NCBI RefSeq assembly: GCF_048771995.1
Contig: NC_133064.1
Span: 25,337,001 to 25,401,000, forward strand
Direction of reading: 5' to 3'
Length of the DNA stretch: 64,000 bases
Source of the DNA: Taeniopygia guttata
Taxonomy: Eukaryota; Chordata; Aves; Passeriformes; Estrildidae
Shown: positions 1 through 12,054 of the stretch, in pieces
How the letters are laid out: each line of letters starts with the position of its first letter
How positions within the stretch are numbered: the stretch's first letter is position 1
Notes under the pieces: generated by a model
Told to the model about the DNA's origin: nothing
The model's input: the letters and a program-made list of their open reading frames with translations, nothing else
Databases searched by the model: none
Program-made: the position numbers and the translations under genes

Positions 1-1851
1 TCGAATAAACTAACTTCTGATAAATCTAACTTCACACTTATGATATTTCAACTTATTTTTCTGTACTCTACAAAATTAATTTTCATCAGAACTGGGTTCA
101 TCAGGGATGTTCCCGGCAAACTGTTGTTGTTCACGTTGTTATCACTGCGGGTTGATATCTTTTTCATCTATTTTTTAAAATTCTGTTTCTGCCTTTTCGT
201 ATCAATGCAGCAAGAGCATCTGTCCTGTCCATCACACGACTTCTTGGTTGGATGGGTAAAAACACTCACTCAAGTAGAATTTCTGCTGATCCACGTTGGG
301 ACCTCCCTCTTTTTCTTTTGCCATTGAAAGACAATGGCAAGATGAACAGAAAAATCACAGGCATTACTAAAACTTATTAAAAACTTAGCAAAAAAAAATT
401 CTATAACATCATTAAAAACACACTTATAAAAAAAAAACTCAAAGCCCACGATCTTCTGTGGGTGAAACACAAATCTTTGCACAATCCACTTTTGCTGTGC
501 ATCCTCTGATCCACTTGTGGAGACATCAGTGCCCTCTTGCAATTGATAAGTTCCACATTCTTCACTGAAATCCATTTAGATTCTGCACCTGTTAAAACAC
601 AAACAAACCCAACACCCCCACAGGGACTGGAGGGTCCTCTCTCAATTCTGTTCCCTAAAACTTGCATGAAGAAATTGAAATATCAACATCTTTGTTATAA
701 ACATGAAAAACATTAAGAACAAAACAATGCATATAGTAAAGAAACTAACAACAAATAAAAATCAATCAAATAATACACAATCAATATTACATATAAAATC
801 ACAGTTACCAAGTGCTACACTATCAAATTGTCATCCCAGAGTCTGCAGCAGCTGAAAAACCTTAAAACAACAGAGATTTGGATAAAACATGTCCGGATCA
901 TGTCTCTCCAAAACCTCCTTTGAGGCTCAGCTGTCCTGTATGGTCAAATTGTCAAGCCAAAAGGACTTGAATACTTTTTTGATGCAGAAAACATCTGGAT
1001 CAATCACACCATCCACGTAGAGCCAGAGCCTGGCCAGAGCTCGAACTCTAATTGGAGGATATGTTTAAAACAAAAGTCTTAAAAATAACAGTTATAAGTG
1101 AAAAACCTTATTATTAACAATTTATCAAAACATCAAATAATTGAACCTGTCTAAAATTTGTTTCAAGACAAAAATTCTCTAAATACAACAAACCTTTTCT
1201 TCAAAAATCTGAGAATTTGAAGTCTGAAATCTTGAACCAGAACTTGGACTATAAATTTTTAAAAGATGAACTGCAGCTGCATAGAAAATTGAATAAAGAA
1301 AACACATGAGTAGTTAAAAAATCAAACACACAGGATCCTGAAAAATACATCTTACAATCAAGCACTTAAAAAACTCATAAAACATATGAAAACTGACTGT
1401 AAATATTAAAACAACACCTCAATACCTTAATATCTTAATAATAATTCTTATCACAAAAATCAGACAACTTACATTATATGATCAACCTATTAACAAGAAA
1501 TGTTTAAAATAGTTTAAAACAATCTTGTCAAGCATTCATATAACATTAGTAACAATCACTACTTATCATTACCTATAAAAACTTGACAATTATCATTTAT
1601 CTTATTATCTATAAAAACTCAAAAACAGAAATTGTGAACTCAATGCCAACATTCCATCTGACTGACTTTTCTCAAATCTTTGTTTTCAAAGACATTTTTA
1701 GCAATTAAATCATTATTAACATTTCTATCCTTTTTTTTTTTTTTTTTTTACAGTAATTTTCATCCACATTGTATTTGAAATAACTTTAATTTGCATAATG
1801 TCCATCCATCTTGGCATCATGGAAAACACTCAGTATTGCTATACTTTTTCA
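1..1851 (-). other. P1 post-gag region, pol deletion scar and env leader
   Basis: This AT-rich stretch is collinear in reverse complement with 50935-52530 of P11. Apart from the integrase-tail remnant at 401-667 I see no pol domain. A T20 run on the plus strand (about 1731-1750) is an A-run in the viral sense. The first bases match the sequence just before env in P11, so env probably begins immediately to the left of the window. Confidence 0.6.
401..667 (-). pseudogene. P1 integrase C-terminal remnant
   Basis: The minus-strand reading has a short segment of the form GVGFVCVLTG...WISVKNVELINCKRAL. This resembles the C-terminal DNA-binding SH3-like fold of class II integrases (G-x-G-x-V-C-V ... 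W-I/V-x-x-x-x-V). P11 carries the same stretch at 52140-52300. It is the only recognisable piece of pol in P1 and P11. A polypyrimidine tract ending in AG lies within it, so it may persist as a splice-acceptor region. Assignment is by motif only. Confidence 0.5.
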
Positions 1852-3852
1852 TTACGTCTTTTGTCTCCTTGTGTTGTTGCTTGATAAAGCAGCTGCAATG
1901 ATGTGTCCTTGTTGTTCAATTGCATCCTGGATGGTTGCGACGAATGCCGCAGCTTGGTTGCTCTGTTCTGCGCGTGTGGCTCTGACAAGCATCTCATCGA
2001 CTGGACAGCCCTGAGGGAGGGTGGCTAGGATGGTTCTGGTGGGTGGGTTAGCATTCTCAAAAGCAAGGGATCGGAATAGATGTTCCTGAACGTCTGGTGG
2101 CACGTCAGGTGCATCCTTTAAAGCAGCTGACAGCCTATCAATAAATTGTCCAAATGGTTCAGTGGCTCCTTGCTTTATGGTGGCATAGGATGCTGAGTTT
2201 TTCTTGTCCGGTACCAAAAGCAAAGCTTGATGAGCCAATTGCTGTGACAATTGATGTATTTCAATAGGAAAGGTAAGTTGTACCTGATTGGTTGCATATG
2301 GTCCTTGCCCAGTCAGCATATCTGGCTGGACTCCAAAAAAGGGGTCTCCCACGTCTGTGTGTTTGTTGGCCTCTTCAATTGCCAACCGCTTTCATTCCCT
2401 TTCAAACATGAGGAATTGAGAAGGTGTCAGAAGCAGGGATGCAATGTTAGACGAATCACTAGGACAAAGCACATCTGCTGTGAATATATACTGAATGATG
2501 TTCCTGGCTGCTTCTGATCTGATCCCATAAGTGGTGACTGTCTGCTTAGCTGATTGTAGGATTTTCCAGTCATGGGGCTCCCAGATGGCATTCCCATTAG
2601 ACACTATAACAGGACAAGCCAGGGAGCTGGCAGCTTTCCAGTCACCGTCTAAAAGAGCATCTTTCACAACTGACGCCCATCGGGACTGCAAGGGATTTTT
2701 TAAAACTGCTGGCGATGCCAATTGCTGGCCAGTGGAAGGTTCCACTGGTGGAGCCTGACGATTTGAGAGGGTGGCAAGGCGGGCTATTTTTTTCTGTAAC
2801 GTATTTGGTCTTTGTATCTTGTTCTGTGATCGCGTGTCCCTGCTGCAACTGACAACAGGGAGGTCCGGTTCTGAGTCATCAGAATCTGAGCTCAATGGGA
2901 GTGGGCTGCGCAGCGCTACCGTGGTGGGATGGGAGCTGGCATCTTCGGGGCTCTGCTCTGGTGTTGTCTGGGTGGCTACTTCTGCCATCCCGCTAGCATT
3001 GGGGTGCCCAGCCCCTCCAAACCGCGCCAGGCTGCTGGCAGCGGCCGCCGCCGCCGGCGGGTATCGGCGAGCCGCTCCTCTGCGTTTGCACGCACCGGTG
3101 GCAGCCGCCGCCGCCGCCGCTGCGGGGGGGCGAGGGGCCAGCGCCGCCTCGCTCCCGTCTCCGCCCTGGTCTCTGCCTTGATCTCCGCCCCTGAGTTCCT
3201 CCTCCTGACTCAGCCCTGTTTCGTCACCAGCTCCGCCTGCCTCCTCAGGTGTCTCCCCGCCTCCCGAGAGACCCGGGAGGGTCACTTCCTGGTCTGCCGC
3301 ATTTCGCGAAACCGCCGAGCTGTTAACATCCGCTGCTCGTGAGCACACTTCCGCTCCGGGCGCAGCCACATCCCTGCTTTGTCTCGCGCCGGCCGGCCCC
3401 AAACGAGCAACAACATCTCTGACAGAGGGGCTGACTGGGGCTTTCTGCCCGCGCACTGGCCGCATATTACAAACATTAAAGAATTTTTCAACCCGCGATG
3501 GCTTTCGCGTTTCTATTTGTTCTGCTGTGGACTGCTCAAGTGCTCGAATTGCAGCTTCCGCTGCCTCTTTCTCCGCGGCCATGCTCCGTAAGGTATGTGA
3601 AACTTTCTTCCAAACACCTCCAAGCTCTAATAGTGTTTTCTTGTCCTTTTTGCCCTCTATGACCGCATCCCAAAGCAGCTGCCCCAGCTCTTGCCATTCG
3701 GTTTCACTAAAAATCAGGGAAGGTTTTTGCAGCTTGCCTTTGCTTCTTGCCCAAAGGACCAACTGTTCTAAATCGGCTTCTTTAACTTTTTCAGCTCTCT
3801 TTGAGAGAATATGAAAGAGCAGCCGCACTGAAGCCTGTAAATCTCCATCCAT
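1852..3852 (-). pseudogene. gag: P1 gag (MA-linker-CA), one stop codon, no NC
   Basis: The frame begins MDGDLQASVRLLFHIL at 3852 and stays open for 486 codons to a TGA at 2392-2394. It then continues in the same frame to 1852, so one nonsense codon breaks it. P11 has TGG (W) at that site. Order: helical betaretrovirus-like MA (residues 1-130), Gly/Ala/Pro/Glu-rich linker with alanine runs, then CA. The CA holds a major homology region (KQGATEPFGQFIDRL). It ends NNTRRQKT after CA with no CCHC zinc knuckle; NC is lost together with pol. A splice donor lies about 40 bases upstream. Confidence 0.85.
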
Positions 3853-3880
3853 GGTGAACCTTTCACCCTCTCTGTCTCTC

Positions 3881-3900
3881 CGCGGCTTACCTCACCTCCG
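3881..3900 (-). promoter_or_regulatory. P1 candidate splice donor upstream of gag
   Basis: On the minus strand GGTGAG|GTAAGC has its exon boundary between 3891 and 3890, about 40 nt before the gag ATG. P11 has GGAG|GTAAGC at the same place. Conservation in both copies fits the donor for a spliced env message. Confidence 0.5.
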
Positions 3901-4262
3901 CGGGCTGCTCCGCTCTCGCTTTTCTTCGGCAAGGCAGCAGCTCCGCTCCAGCTCCCCGGCCTCGGCCACGTCCACCCCTGCCGTTCGGGTCTCTTGTGAA
4001 CGCCGAGGTCTTCCCACTGCTCCAACGGACTCTCGCAAACAAACAACAATGCGAAGAGTCTTTTTCCTCCCGTTGGGAACAGCCCAATTCGGAGTTTGGA
4101 GACTTCTGCTCCGTCCCACTTGATCCCTGTTCACAAAAAGTGAATTTGGGATCCCGGTCCCGTCACCATGAGGCGATTTGGACCTGAATTTCTGTCGCGC
4201 GACTCAAACTCGACTGCCCGTTACTCTAAAAGTAATTTGGCAGCCTTTTTGGAGCCTCCTGA

Positions 4263-4280
4263 GTCCCTGTGCGGGCGCCA
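4263..4280 (-). other. P1 primer-binding site, tRNA-Lys3-like
   Basis: The minus strand reads TGGCGCCCGCACAGGGAC, one mismatch from the 18-nt PBS complementary to tRNA-Lys3. It lies 3 nt after the LTR end. This supports class II (betaretrovirus-like) ancestry and fixes the minus orientation. Confidence 0.85.
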
Positions 4281-4283
4281 CTT

Positions 4284-4676
4284 AAAGCCAGGGAACCTCA
4301 GGAAAATGGGAAACTGGACAAGACAAACGCACATCCAATCAATATGATTAATGCAACGTTCTCCCTTTATTCAAAATCAGGCGGTAGTTTATATAAGCTT
4401 CTATATAGTTTACAGAAACAAAGACACTCTGATTGGTAGGCTAACATTGTTTACCTTTTCCTTAAAACGGCCTACACTGTACACCATAAAACCTATACTA
4501 GTTCACACCCCGTGGTCCCCACAGTACCTTAAGACTATTTTCTATCTGCGCCACAACTCTGAATTTCTAACTGCGTCAGAGGCCTGAAGGCCCCACCAGG
4601 CCTCAATCTGAGGCCTAGCCTGGAGTAGCTCAACTTTCACAATTCATGCCCTCTTTCTCTCAAAAATGCTGCAACA
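4284..4676 (-). repeat. P1 5' LTR (K-like family)
   Basis: The minus strand starts TGTTGCAGCATTT and ends ...CCTGGCTTT, matching the P11 LTRs and solo LTR L19. An AATAAA-type signal lies in 'gaataaagggagaacg' (minus strand). The family ends in T-rich sequence rather than CA, and all copies agree on this. Confidence 0.85.
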
Positions 4677-5355
4677 TGTTTCATTTTCTGAACCTTCCCA
4701 TTTAATGGACCAAGGGGTGGTTGCCATGTGCTGGAATTTTTGAAGTATACTCAGAGACCACGCACTGTCCCAAGGCTCTATTTCACCTTTGTGATCTTTT
4801 GCCTCGCACTTCCACACCAGAGTGGTTTCTGTAACATTTTCTGTAACCTTTTTATAATTTGGTAAGTAGCATTGCCATTGACTTGGGATGCCCCCCCGCC
4901 CATTCTATTGGATATCCTATCGTGCCATTATTTTGAAGACAGTCTTGTTGACTCAAAGGATGCAACCATTGTCCTATTACTTTCCAGGTTACCTTGATTA
5001 CCTGTTTTGATTCTGGTACCTGTTTGCATGTAATTGTTTTGTTCTTTTGTATTTTAGGCAGTTTTGTTGTTATGATTCCCCAATTTATTGGGTCTCCCGC
5101 TGCCTTAGGTATTGACAGACAGGCAGTTATTCTGCTAGTGTTCTGCATTTTGGCAAAATCTTTAACTAATCCAATCATTACATTCTCAGCCTGAATTGCA
5201 TTGGAAACTTTTATCACCTGTGTTTCTGCCTGCACCTCTCTCTTCATTCTAGAATGAAGAGTGGTTAATTGATCTTTTTGCATTCCACATCCTAACGACC
5301 ATGAAATTAGCATTGGTACAATTACTGATAACATTCCTGAAATAATTAAACACAT
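4677..5355 (-). pseudogene. env: P2 env fragment, interrupted by P1
   Basis: The frame starts 30 nt after the integrase stop with a hydrophobic stretch (MCLIISGMLSVIVPML...), then about 140 residues with several Cys and Asn glycosylation sequons before a stop at 4852. Related sequence runs to 4677, where the P1 LTR begins. It does not resemble the env of P8, P10 or P11. SU-like identity is inferred from position after integrase, the N-terminal hydrophobic segment and the Cys/sequon pattern. TM is not visible. Confidence 0.6.
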
Positions 5356-5384
5356 CTTATCTGCAGCTTTGTTGGTCCCTCAGT

Positions 5385-6395
5385 TTACACAGTCCGCAGT
5401 CCGGGATGGGCTTTCTTCACTCGAGTGTAATGTATCCAGGAGTCCACTCCAGCTACCTTGACTGCTGTGAAGGTGGTCAGTAGTACCTGATGGGGTCCAG
5501 TCCACTTTTCTTTCAATGGTTCTTCGTTCCAATTCTTAATGTACACCTCGTCTCCTGGATGTATGTCATGAACAGGATTCTCGAGAGTCAGCGGCCTATT
5601 CCACACGAGGGCACTCTTAAGTTGTGCTAAAGTTTTCCCAAGAGACAGAACATAGTTATATACCTCCTGTTTTCCCGTGACGTGTACATTTGGATTGGGT
5701 CCAGGAGATTCATATGGTTTCCCATACAATATCTCATAAGGACTGACTGACATCCCATTCCTAGGCTTTATCCAGATTCTCAGTAATGCTATTGGTAAAG
5801 CTTGTGGCCACTGCAGTCTGGCTTCTTGACATATTTTACTGATTTGCCTTTATAGTGTCTGATTCATCCTCTCCACCTGTCCACTTGACTGGGGTCTCCA
5901 TGGTGTGTGGAGGTCCCAAGTTATTCCCAGCAACCTACTTACTTCTTTTACCACCGTGGCTATGAAATGGGGTCCCCTATCTGATGATATCCCTAGAGGC
6001 ACCCCGAATCTGGGAATGATTTCTTGTAGTAACCACTTAACTGTTTCTTCTGCTTGGTTTGTGCGACAGGGAAGGGCTTCTGGCCATCCAGAAAATGTAT
6101 CAACCCCTACGAACAAATATTTGTATCCTCAAGTTCTTGGTAATTCTACAAAATCTACCTGCCAATAATCCCCTGATTCTATCCCTACCCGAACCCTTCC
6201 TAGTTGCGCCTGTCGTCTAGCCACAGGGTTGTTTTTCAAGCAGATTTCACACTTTGACATTATTGATTTTGCCATTGTTAACATTTGTACTGAGACCAAA
6301 TTGCATTTTAGAAACTTTACCAATGCCTCTGCACCCCAATGACACTCATTATGTTTAATTTGTAGAACCTCTCTCATTACCAAGGGGGGTACCAC
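5385..6395 (-). pseudogene. pol: P2 integrase
   Basis: Three collinear pieces on the minus strand. (1) 6395-6129: N-terminal HHCC zinc-binding region (H..H and CEIC), ending in W-Q-V-D-F with the first catalytic Asp. (2) 6116-5850: core with SSDRGPHF (second Asp) and [12 protein letters not shown] (catalytic Glu). (3) 5753-5385: C-terminal domain with [15 protein letters not shown], typical of gamma-like integrases. Stops and shifts separate the pieces, so it is inactive. The catalytic D-D-E residues are all still readable. Confidence 0.85.
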
Positions 6396-6590
6396 TATCT
6401 ATCCGTGTGCAGTAACATACCACCCTTCTGGATTTTTCCTTGCATTCAGCAAATGTCCCAATTTCTCATCTTCTGCTGAATATTTCGGCTGTGGAGGTAA
6501 AGTGAATTGAGATACGTTAAGTTTTAAAGGTACCAGTGCCATTGCTCTTTGCACCTTTCGAGTAGCCTGTCGAGCTGTCCAATCTGCCTT

Positions 6591-7628
6591 TCAATTTCCC
6601 TCACAAATTTTGGAGTTTCCTGATTGATGTGCTTTACAGTGCATAATAGCCACTTGTTCAGGGTTTTGTACTGCTCCTATCAGCTGCAGAACTGCATCTT
6701 GATGTTTAATGTGCATCCCTTGAGACGAAAGCAGGCCTCGTTCTTTCCATAGGGTCCCATGCACACGCACTACTCCAAATGCATATTTTGAATCAGTCCA
6801 TATGTTCACCTTTTTCCCTTCACTCAGTTCTAGTGCTCTGGTTAAAGCAACCAGTTCTGCCTTCTGGGCGGATGTATTTGGTGGCAATGCTTTTGCCTCT
6901 ACCACTGTACTGATTGTTGTTACCGCATATCCAGTGTGTCTGATTCCATTCTCCATGAAACTGCTTCCATCTGTGAACAACTCCCAGTCTGGCTGTTCTA
7001 GGGGGACATCTTTCAGATCTGCTCTAGCCGCACAGGTGTGTTCTATTATTTCCACGCATTCGTGTTCCAATAGGCTTTCTTCAGATGTTATACCTAGGAA
7101 CAAGGCTGGGTTCAAAAGGTTAGTTGTTTTTAATGTTACATCATCTTGCTCCGTTAAGATTACCTGGAATTTCTTCATTCGACTCGGGGATAGCCAAGGG
7201 CCCCCCTTCTGCTCCAACACAGTAGTTACCATATGTGGTACATAGACATCTATGTGCCTTTCCATGGTGAGCTTCCTGGCTTCTTGTATCAGGATCACAG
7301 TGGCTGCGACTGCCTGCAGACATGAAGGCCATCCAGCACTGCCGTTGTCCAGTTGTTTGGAAAAGTAGCCCACCGGCCTTTTCCATCTTCCCAAACATTG
7401 GGTTAGGACTCCCAATGCCAGATGCAGCCTTTCATGTAAAAACAGCTGAAAATCTTTGGACAAATCAGGTAACCCCAATGCAGGAGCAGTTGTCAAGGCC
7501 TCCTTTAATTTGAGGAAGGCCTCCTTCTGTGGTTTGCCCCAGGTAAATGGCTGCGTCTTCTGGGCCTCATACAGGGGTTTTGCAATTAGTTCATAGTCCA
7601 CGATCCACAGGCGGCACCACCCTGTCAT
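6591..7628 (-). pseudogene. pol: P2 RT connection and RNase H
   Basis: 345 codons stay open. The first half is the RT thumb/connection (MTGWCRLWI, then APALGLPDLSK). The second half is RNase H, with LFTDGSSF (first Asp), the QKAELVALTRALE block (Glu), WTDSKYAFGV (Asp) and HCKAH near the end. A stop at 6591 lies in the tether to integrase. This is the longest surviving pol frame in P2 and is collinear with 37280-38330 of P8. Confidence 0.85.
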
Positions 7629-8890
7629 CCCAAGGAAGACTCACAGCTCATGTAGATTCTGGGGCTCTGGAATGGCACAAATAGCTTTAATACGGTTAGT
7701 ACCCAGTTTTCGCTGCCCTTGTGAGATTTCACATCCCAGGTAAATCACAGTCTGTTGGGCAATTTATGCTTTTTCTTTAGATACCTTATATCCTCCCATT
7801 CCCAGTGAATTTAAAATCTCAATTGTTACCTTTATGCAGGTTGCTTTCTCCTCTGTGGCTATAAGTATATCATCAACATACTGTAGCAGCAGGTATTGTT
7901 TTTCAATACTTGCCCACTCGCCGTCCAGGTCTCCAGCTCCTTTGCCAGTTGGTTTCCGAATAGGGTGGGACTGTTCTTGAATCCTTGTGGGAGCCGTGTC
8001 CAGGTGAGCTGGGTCTTTCTTCAGTTTCCTGGATTTTTCCACTCAAAGACAAACAGGTTCCTACTTTCTTTGTCAAGGGGTATGCAGAAAAAGGCATCTT
8101 TTAGATGAATTACGGTAAACCATTTATATATCTCTTTCACGGATGTCAACAATGTGTAAGGATTGGCAACAACTGGATAAATGTCCTTAGTTATTTCATT
8201 TATTGCTCTCAAATCCTGCACTAGTCTATACTCACCATTGGTTTTCCTCACTGGAAATATAGGTGTCTTATATTCTGATTCACATTCTTCTAAAATTTGG
8301 TATTTCAAGAATTTATCAATAATTTTTACTATTCCCTGACGTGCTTCTGGTTTTATAGGATACTGTTTAACCTGTACTGCTTTTGCCCCTTCCTTTAATT
8401 CAACATGTATTGGTTGTGCTAATTTAGATCTTCCAGGTATATCTGTTTCCCATACTGAAGGAATTACTGCATCTTCTACTTCCCTAGGAATAAAGAGAGC
8501 TGTTTTTTCTTTAATCATTAAAATTTGTCCTGTCTTTGATTCAGGTATTTTCATTAAAAGCTCCCCGTTCTCAAAGGTTATCACCGCATCAGGTTTTGCC
8601 AATAAATCGCTACCTAAAAGGGGAATTGGACACTCAGGCATATATAAGAATTCATTCATTAAGACTTTATTTCCAAAACACAGATCTAAGGGTTGTAGGA
8701 ATGGCTGATTTTCCTCCTTCCCTGTGGCCCCGACTATTGCAGTTTGTCCCCAATTTGTCCTGTACAGAATACGTGGCCCCCGTATCCACCAGTAATTTTA
8801 CTGCTCTATCACCTAGCTGTATGGTCACTAAAGATTCCTTGGTATTTCCCGTATTTAGTCAATTACTGTATTCACCCAGCACCATTAATT
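7629..8890 (-). pseudogene. pol: P2 protease and reverse transcriptase
   Basis: Protease reads LLVDTGATYSV near 8785, the retropepsin D-T-G. A frame break follows, then 8659-8021 covers the protease C-terminal flap region and RT fingers/palm ([23 protein letters not shown] with the first palm Asp). 8042-7764 carries [12 protein letters not shown], the YVDD active site. Stops and frameshifts separate these parts. Confidence 0.85.
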
Positions 8891-10685
8891 TTGCAGTATC
8901 TTGATCTTGGCTTGGCTGGTTGCCTTGGTAAAACCAGTTTGGGCACTCATTTTTCCAGTGACATTTTTGCTTGCAGAAAGCACACTGGTTAAATCTTGAT
9001 TTTGGCACAGTGGTTCCCCCACGTCCCCTGCCAAGTCCCCCTCCCCTCCCCAGTCCACGGCCACCCCTGCCCCTCCCTCTGATGCCTGGGTTTCCTTTCC
9101 CTTGTATTACTGCCAAGAGGTTTTGCTGTTGCCTTTTACTTATTTCCTTTTCCCTAATATTATATACTTTCCAAGCTACTTCAAGCAATTTGTCCAGATT
9201 TCTTAATTCTTCCTCTTCTAGTTTTTGCAATTTTCTCCTAATGTCATCCTGTGATGCCCCAGGAAAATAAGAGCGAGCTGAATCTTTGCCTTTGGTGCAT
9301 CTATTTGGAGATCTGTGTATTTTCTTGCTGCTTCCTTAAGCCTTTCCAAAAATGCAGTAGGGGTTCTTTCTTCTCCTGCCTTATCTCATACAATTTAGAC
9401 CAATTTATAGTCTTAGGTACAGCATTTTGAACGCCTATCTGGACCCACTCCTCATATTTCTTCAGCCTCTACATATGCCCAGGTGCATTAGGATCCCACC
9501 CTGGATCCTCAGTTGGAAACTTATCATCTAGGGTTCCCATTACGAGCCTATTTCTGATATCCTTCCTTGCCCTTTCCTTGGCTGCTCTAAGTACCATCTC
9601 TTTCTCTGTAGAATCCATTAGGGTATTAATATTACTTGTATATCATCCCAATCTGGATTCTGAGTTTTCATAATCATTTTTACCACTCTTGCCACTTTAT
9701 CAGGATTTTCCCTATAAGTTCCAGCCGATTGTTTCCAAATTACTAAATCCGCAGGGGGAAAAGGTACTTTTACAAACACCGGCCCCTCCGCTCCTATTCC
9801 CTGTCATAAGGGGGCAATCACAGTCCGCTTCTGTCTACCCGGATCTTTTCTGGCCAAAACCGGGGTGGGCTTTGACCGACTCCAAGTCCTATGAGATACC
9901 GGTGTCGCAGATTCACTTTCATCTCCACTATCGCTATCTCCTTGGCTTTCATTCTCCCCCCTTCTATGCATCACAGTTAAATTTAGATAATCTCCAGGGG
10001 AAGAGGGGTCAGGTGATGGTGGAAGAGGAGGATAGGGAGAGAAGGGTTGAGTGGGTGAAATAAGACTAGGCAAAATAGGATTGGGTGAAGCAGGTGATGA
10101 AGTAGGTGTAGGGGCAGGCAGAATAGGGTTAGGTTCTCTTGGTCTTGCGGGGGCTAGCTGTCAATCAACATCTTTATCGTTCCTCCGACTCAGACTTTCT
10201 TTCAATGCAAAATGTTCTAAACAACATTTCTCCTTCACACAAACCGCACACTTATCACTTGTAGATGCCTTAACTACCATCAATCCACATTCAATCTGCC
10301 ATTCTGGCTTATCTCCGAAGTAGAAAAACAAATCAATATACGGAATCTCATCCCATTTACCTTTGCGCTTACAAAACAACATCAATTGCAAAATAGTGTT
10401 ATGTTGCAATGTTCCATTCAGTGGCCATTTTTCACCACCTTCCAAAACATATTTTGGCCACCATGTATTACAGTAATCAATTAACTTACCCCTATGTAAG
10501 TCTTGCCCAAAATTACCTTGTTTCCAGTGTGCTAATAAGCACCCCAAAGGAGAAGAACATGGTATGGGGGCATTGCCGCCCAAGAGACCTTTAAGCTTCT
10601 CCATATTACAGCCACAAAACACCACAGAATGCTGAACTTGCAACGCTTTCGCGATGTCTAATGGACGGCGCCTAGGCAATACCAC
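8859..10685 (-). pseudogene. gag: P2 gag
   Basis: MA is open from 10685 to 10161. It has the SPLGCLLAHWK block and a WP..L core, the same plan as P8 MA, then a Cys-rich tail. A proline-rich p12-like part (10073-9804) has PYPPLPPSP, a late-domain-like stretch. CA (about 9790-9230) is broken in several frames, with a degenerate major homology region near 9370. NC (9230-8859) has an Arg/Gly-rich stretch and one CCHC knuckle (CAFCKQKCHWKNEC). Protease follows directly. Confidence 0.8.
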
Positions 10686-10884
10686 AGGAATTCCTTTAAC
10701 CCAACCGAGCGTAGCTTTCGCTGCGTCTTATCGGCAGGTACCAGACCAAATTAAAAGCACCTTACCTCTCTCCAGGGGACGTTGTGAGCGGTGGAGCGTC
10801 GCGGCACCGATGGGCTCCCCGAAAATCCCTTGGTGCTGGCTGGAGCATGATCAGGTCGCGGGATCCTCAGCAGTGCCCGCAGGG

Positions 10885-10902
10885 TCCCATATGGTTTCAC
10901 CA
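10885..10902 (-). other. P2 PBS position, tRNA not identified
   Basis: After the LTR end (...CTAACA, minus strand) and a TTT spacer the sequence reads TGGTGAAACCATATGGGA. Position and the TGG start suit a PBS, but I cannot match it confidently to a tRNA 3' end. Confidence 0.4.
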
Positions 10903-10905
10903 AAA

Positions 10906-11221
10906 TGTTAGTGTTCAGGAACACACGTAATCACGGGATATGATTATATGCAGGTGCTTTTATTGAAGAGCTCTGGGAATCAGGGGTACAGACCCAAATC
11001 TGACTCCGACATGGCTTTTGAGCTGAACGTATTTTATATTCTATCATTATATAACTTACATATTAATTATTAAACTTATATTGTTCTATTGCATACATTG
11101 ACTTTATTCAAGCATGAGTTTCTCGAGATCTTTCTCAAGCCTCTGACTACAGTTTCTCATTATTATTCTTATGATTAAACAGTAATTATATTTAATTACT
11201 AAACAATCATCACATCTAACA
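10906..11221 (-). repeat. P2 5' LTR
   Basis: The minus strand runs TGTTAG...CTAACA with short inverted ends. A polyadenylation signal (AATAAA, minus) lies near 10957, about 50 nt before the end. The start at 11221 is chosen for the TG and inverted-end match; no second LTR is in the window to confirm it. Confidence 0.6.
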
Positions 11222-11433
11222 AGTATATCATTTATCATGTACTAGCTACACAGGTGCAGTTCTAGCAAGGCACAAAGCCTACACTTCCCCAGGGTATTTT
11301 CTCGGGGCCTATTAAGCTTAATTTCCCTTCTAACCCTAAATCCCCATGATTTTTAAACCCTTTTACTATCAAGGGGATGAGAAGGGAAGGTAGGAGGGGC
11401 TGTTAAAGTTACACAAATATTTAAAAAATCCAT
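11222..11433. other. Flank between P2 and P3
   Basis: About 210 bases with no recognised feature. The last ~60 bases may belong to the env of P3, but stops obscure any reading. Confidence 0.3.
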
Positions 11434-12054
11434 TTGCTCAAACTCACAGATCAACTCATCACCCCCAAGCATCCACTTATTTCTCCATCAGAAACATACC
11501 CGGATTGGATCAATGAACTTTTCAGACAGTGGAGTTTCACAGGATGGGTTGCATCTTTTGTCAAAGGAATTCTTTGGATTGTAATAATTGTTTTTATAGT
11601 CTTAGTCATGTTTCCCTGTCTATTTAAGTGTATACAGAAGTCCAGTGGGGAGGTCTTCTTGGTAAGAAAAAAAGGGGGAGTTGTAGCATCCCATGAACTC
11701 TCTGCTCTCAGTCAATTCCCAAGTCCTCTGCCCTGGTGAAGGCAGTGACTAAATACCATAGAGTAGTCTTCCTGGAGGGAAAAGACAGACTCCCCCATGG
11801 ACTTCCCCTGGTTTCTCCTTTCCCTGTTCCCTCATTGGTTGGATATCCCTGGTGGCTGTGCCCTTTCCCCTGGAGACCAATCCCCTCTGCCCAGCCCTTA
11901 TCTCCGTCCCCCACCCCTTCCTCTTCTTAAGTTGCCTGCACCACATGGTGGTCCTCTTTCTCGCCAGGTTCCCTTCAGCTTCATGTGATTTATCTTGCTG
12001 GAATAAAACCTTGCAAAAAGAGCCATTCTTGCCTCTCTTGCTGAGCCAGCCACA
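11434..12054 (+). mobile_element. env: P3: env TM tail plus 3' LTR fragment
   Basis: The frame 11434-11739 holds YPDWINELFRQWSFTGWV, then a transmembrane helix (about residues 44-63, ILWIVIIVFIVLVMF) and a cytoplasmic Cys/Lys tail. The layout matches the end of P11 env. A polypurine tract (AAGAAAAAAAGGGGGAG) ends at 11680 and the LTR begins TGTAGCATCCC at 11682. The LTR has AATAAA at 12002-12007 and ends ...GCCACA near 12054 (about 373 bp). The upstream part of this provirus is missing. Confidence 0.75.

Larger units (their letters stand above)
1..4676 (-). mobile_element. P1: K-like, pol-deleted endogenous retrovirus, cut by window edge
   Basis: On the minus strand the order is LTR (4676-4284), Lys3-like PBS, leader with splice donor, gag, a long AT-rich stretch with an integrase-tail remnant, then the window edge. 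The order and sequence match P11 (48098-54123), so env should lie just outside the window. Protease, RT and RNase H are absent. The LTR abuts the env of P2, so P1 inserted into P2. The six bases beside the LTR (4677-4682) would be one copy of the TSD; the other copy is out of view. Confidence 0.85.
4677..11221 (-). mobile_element. P2: gamma-like provirus (5' LTR, gag, pol, env start)
   Basis: On the minus strand: LTR 11221-10906, PBS-like sequence at 10902, gag 10685-8859, pol about 8890-5385, env from 5355. P1 truncates it. Gag and pol are in several frames with stops, so it is dead. Its gag MA, protease (DTGATYSV) and RT closely resemble P8, an older relative of the same lineage. Its env is of a different type, which suggests env exchange within the lineage. 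Confidence 0.85.
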
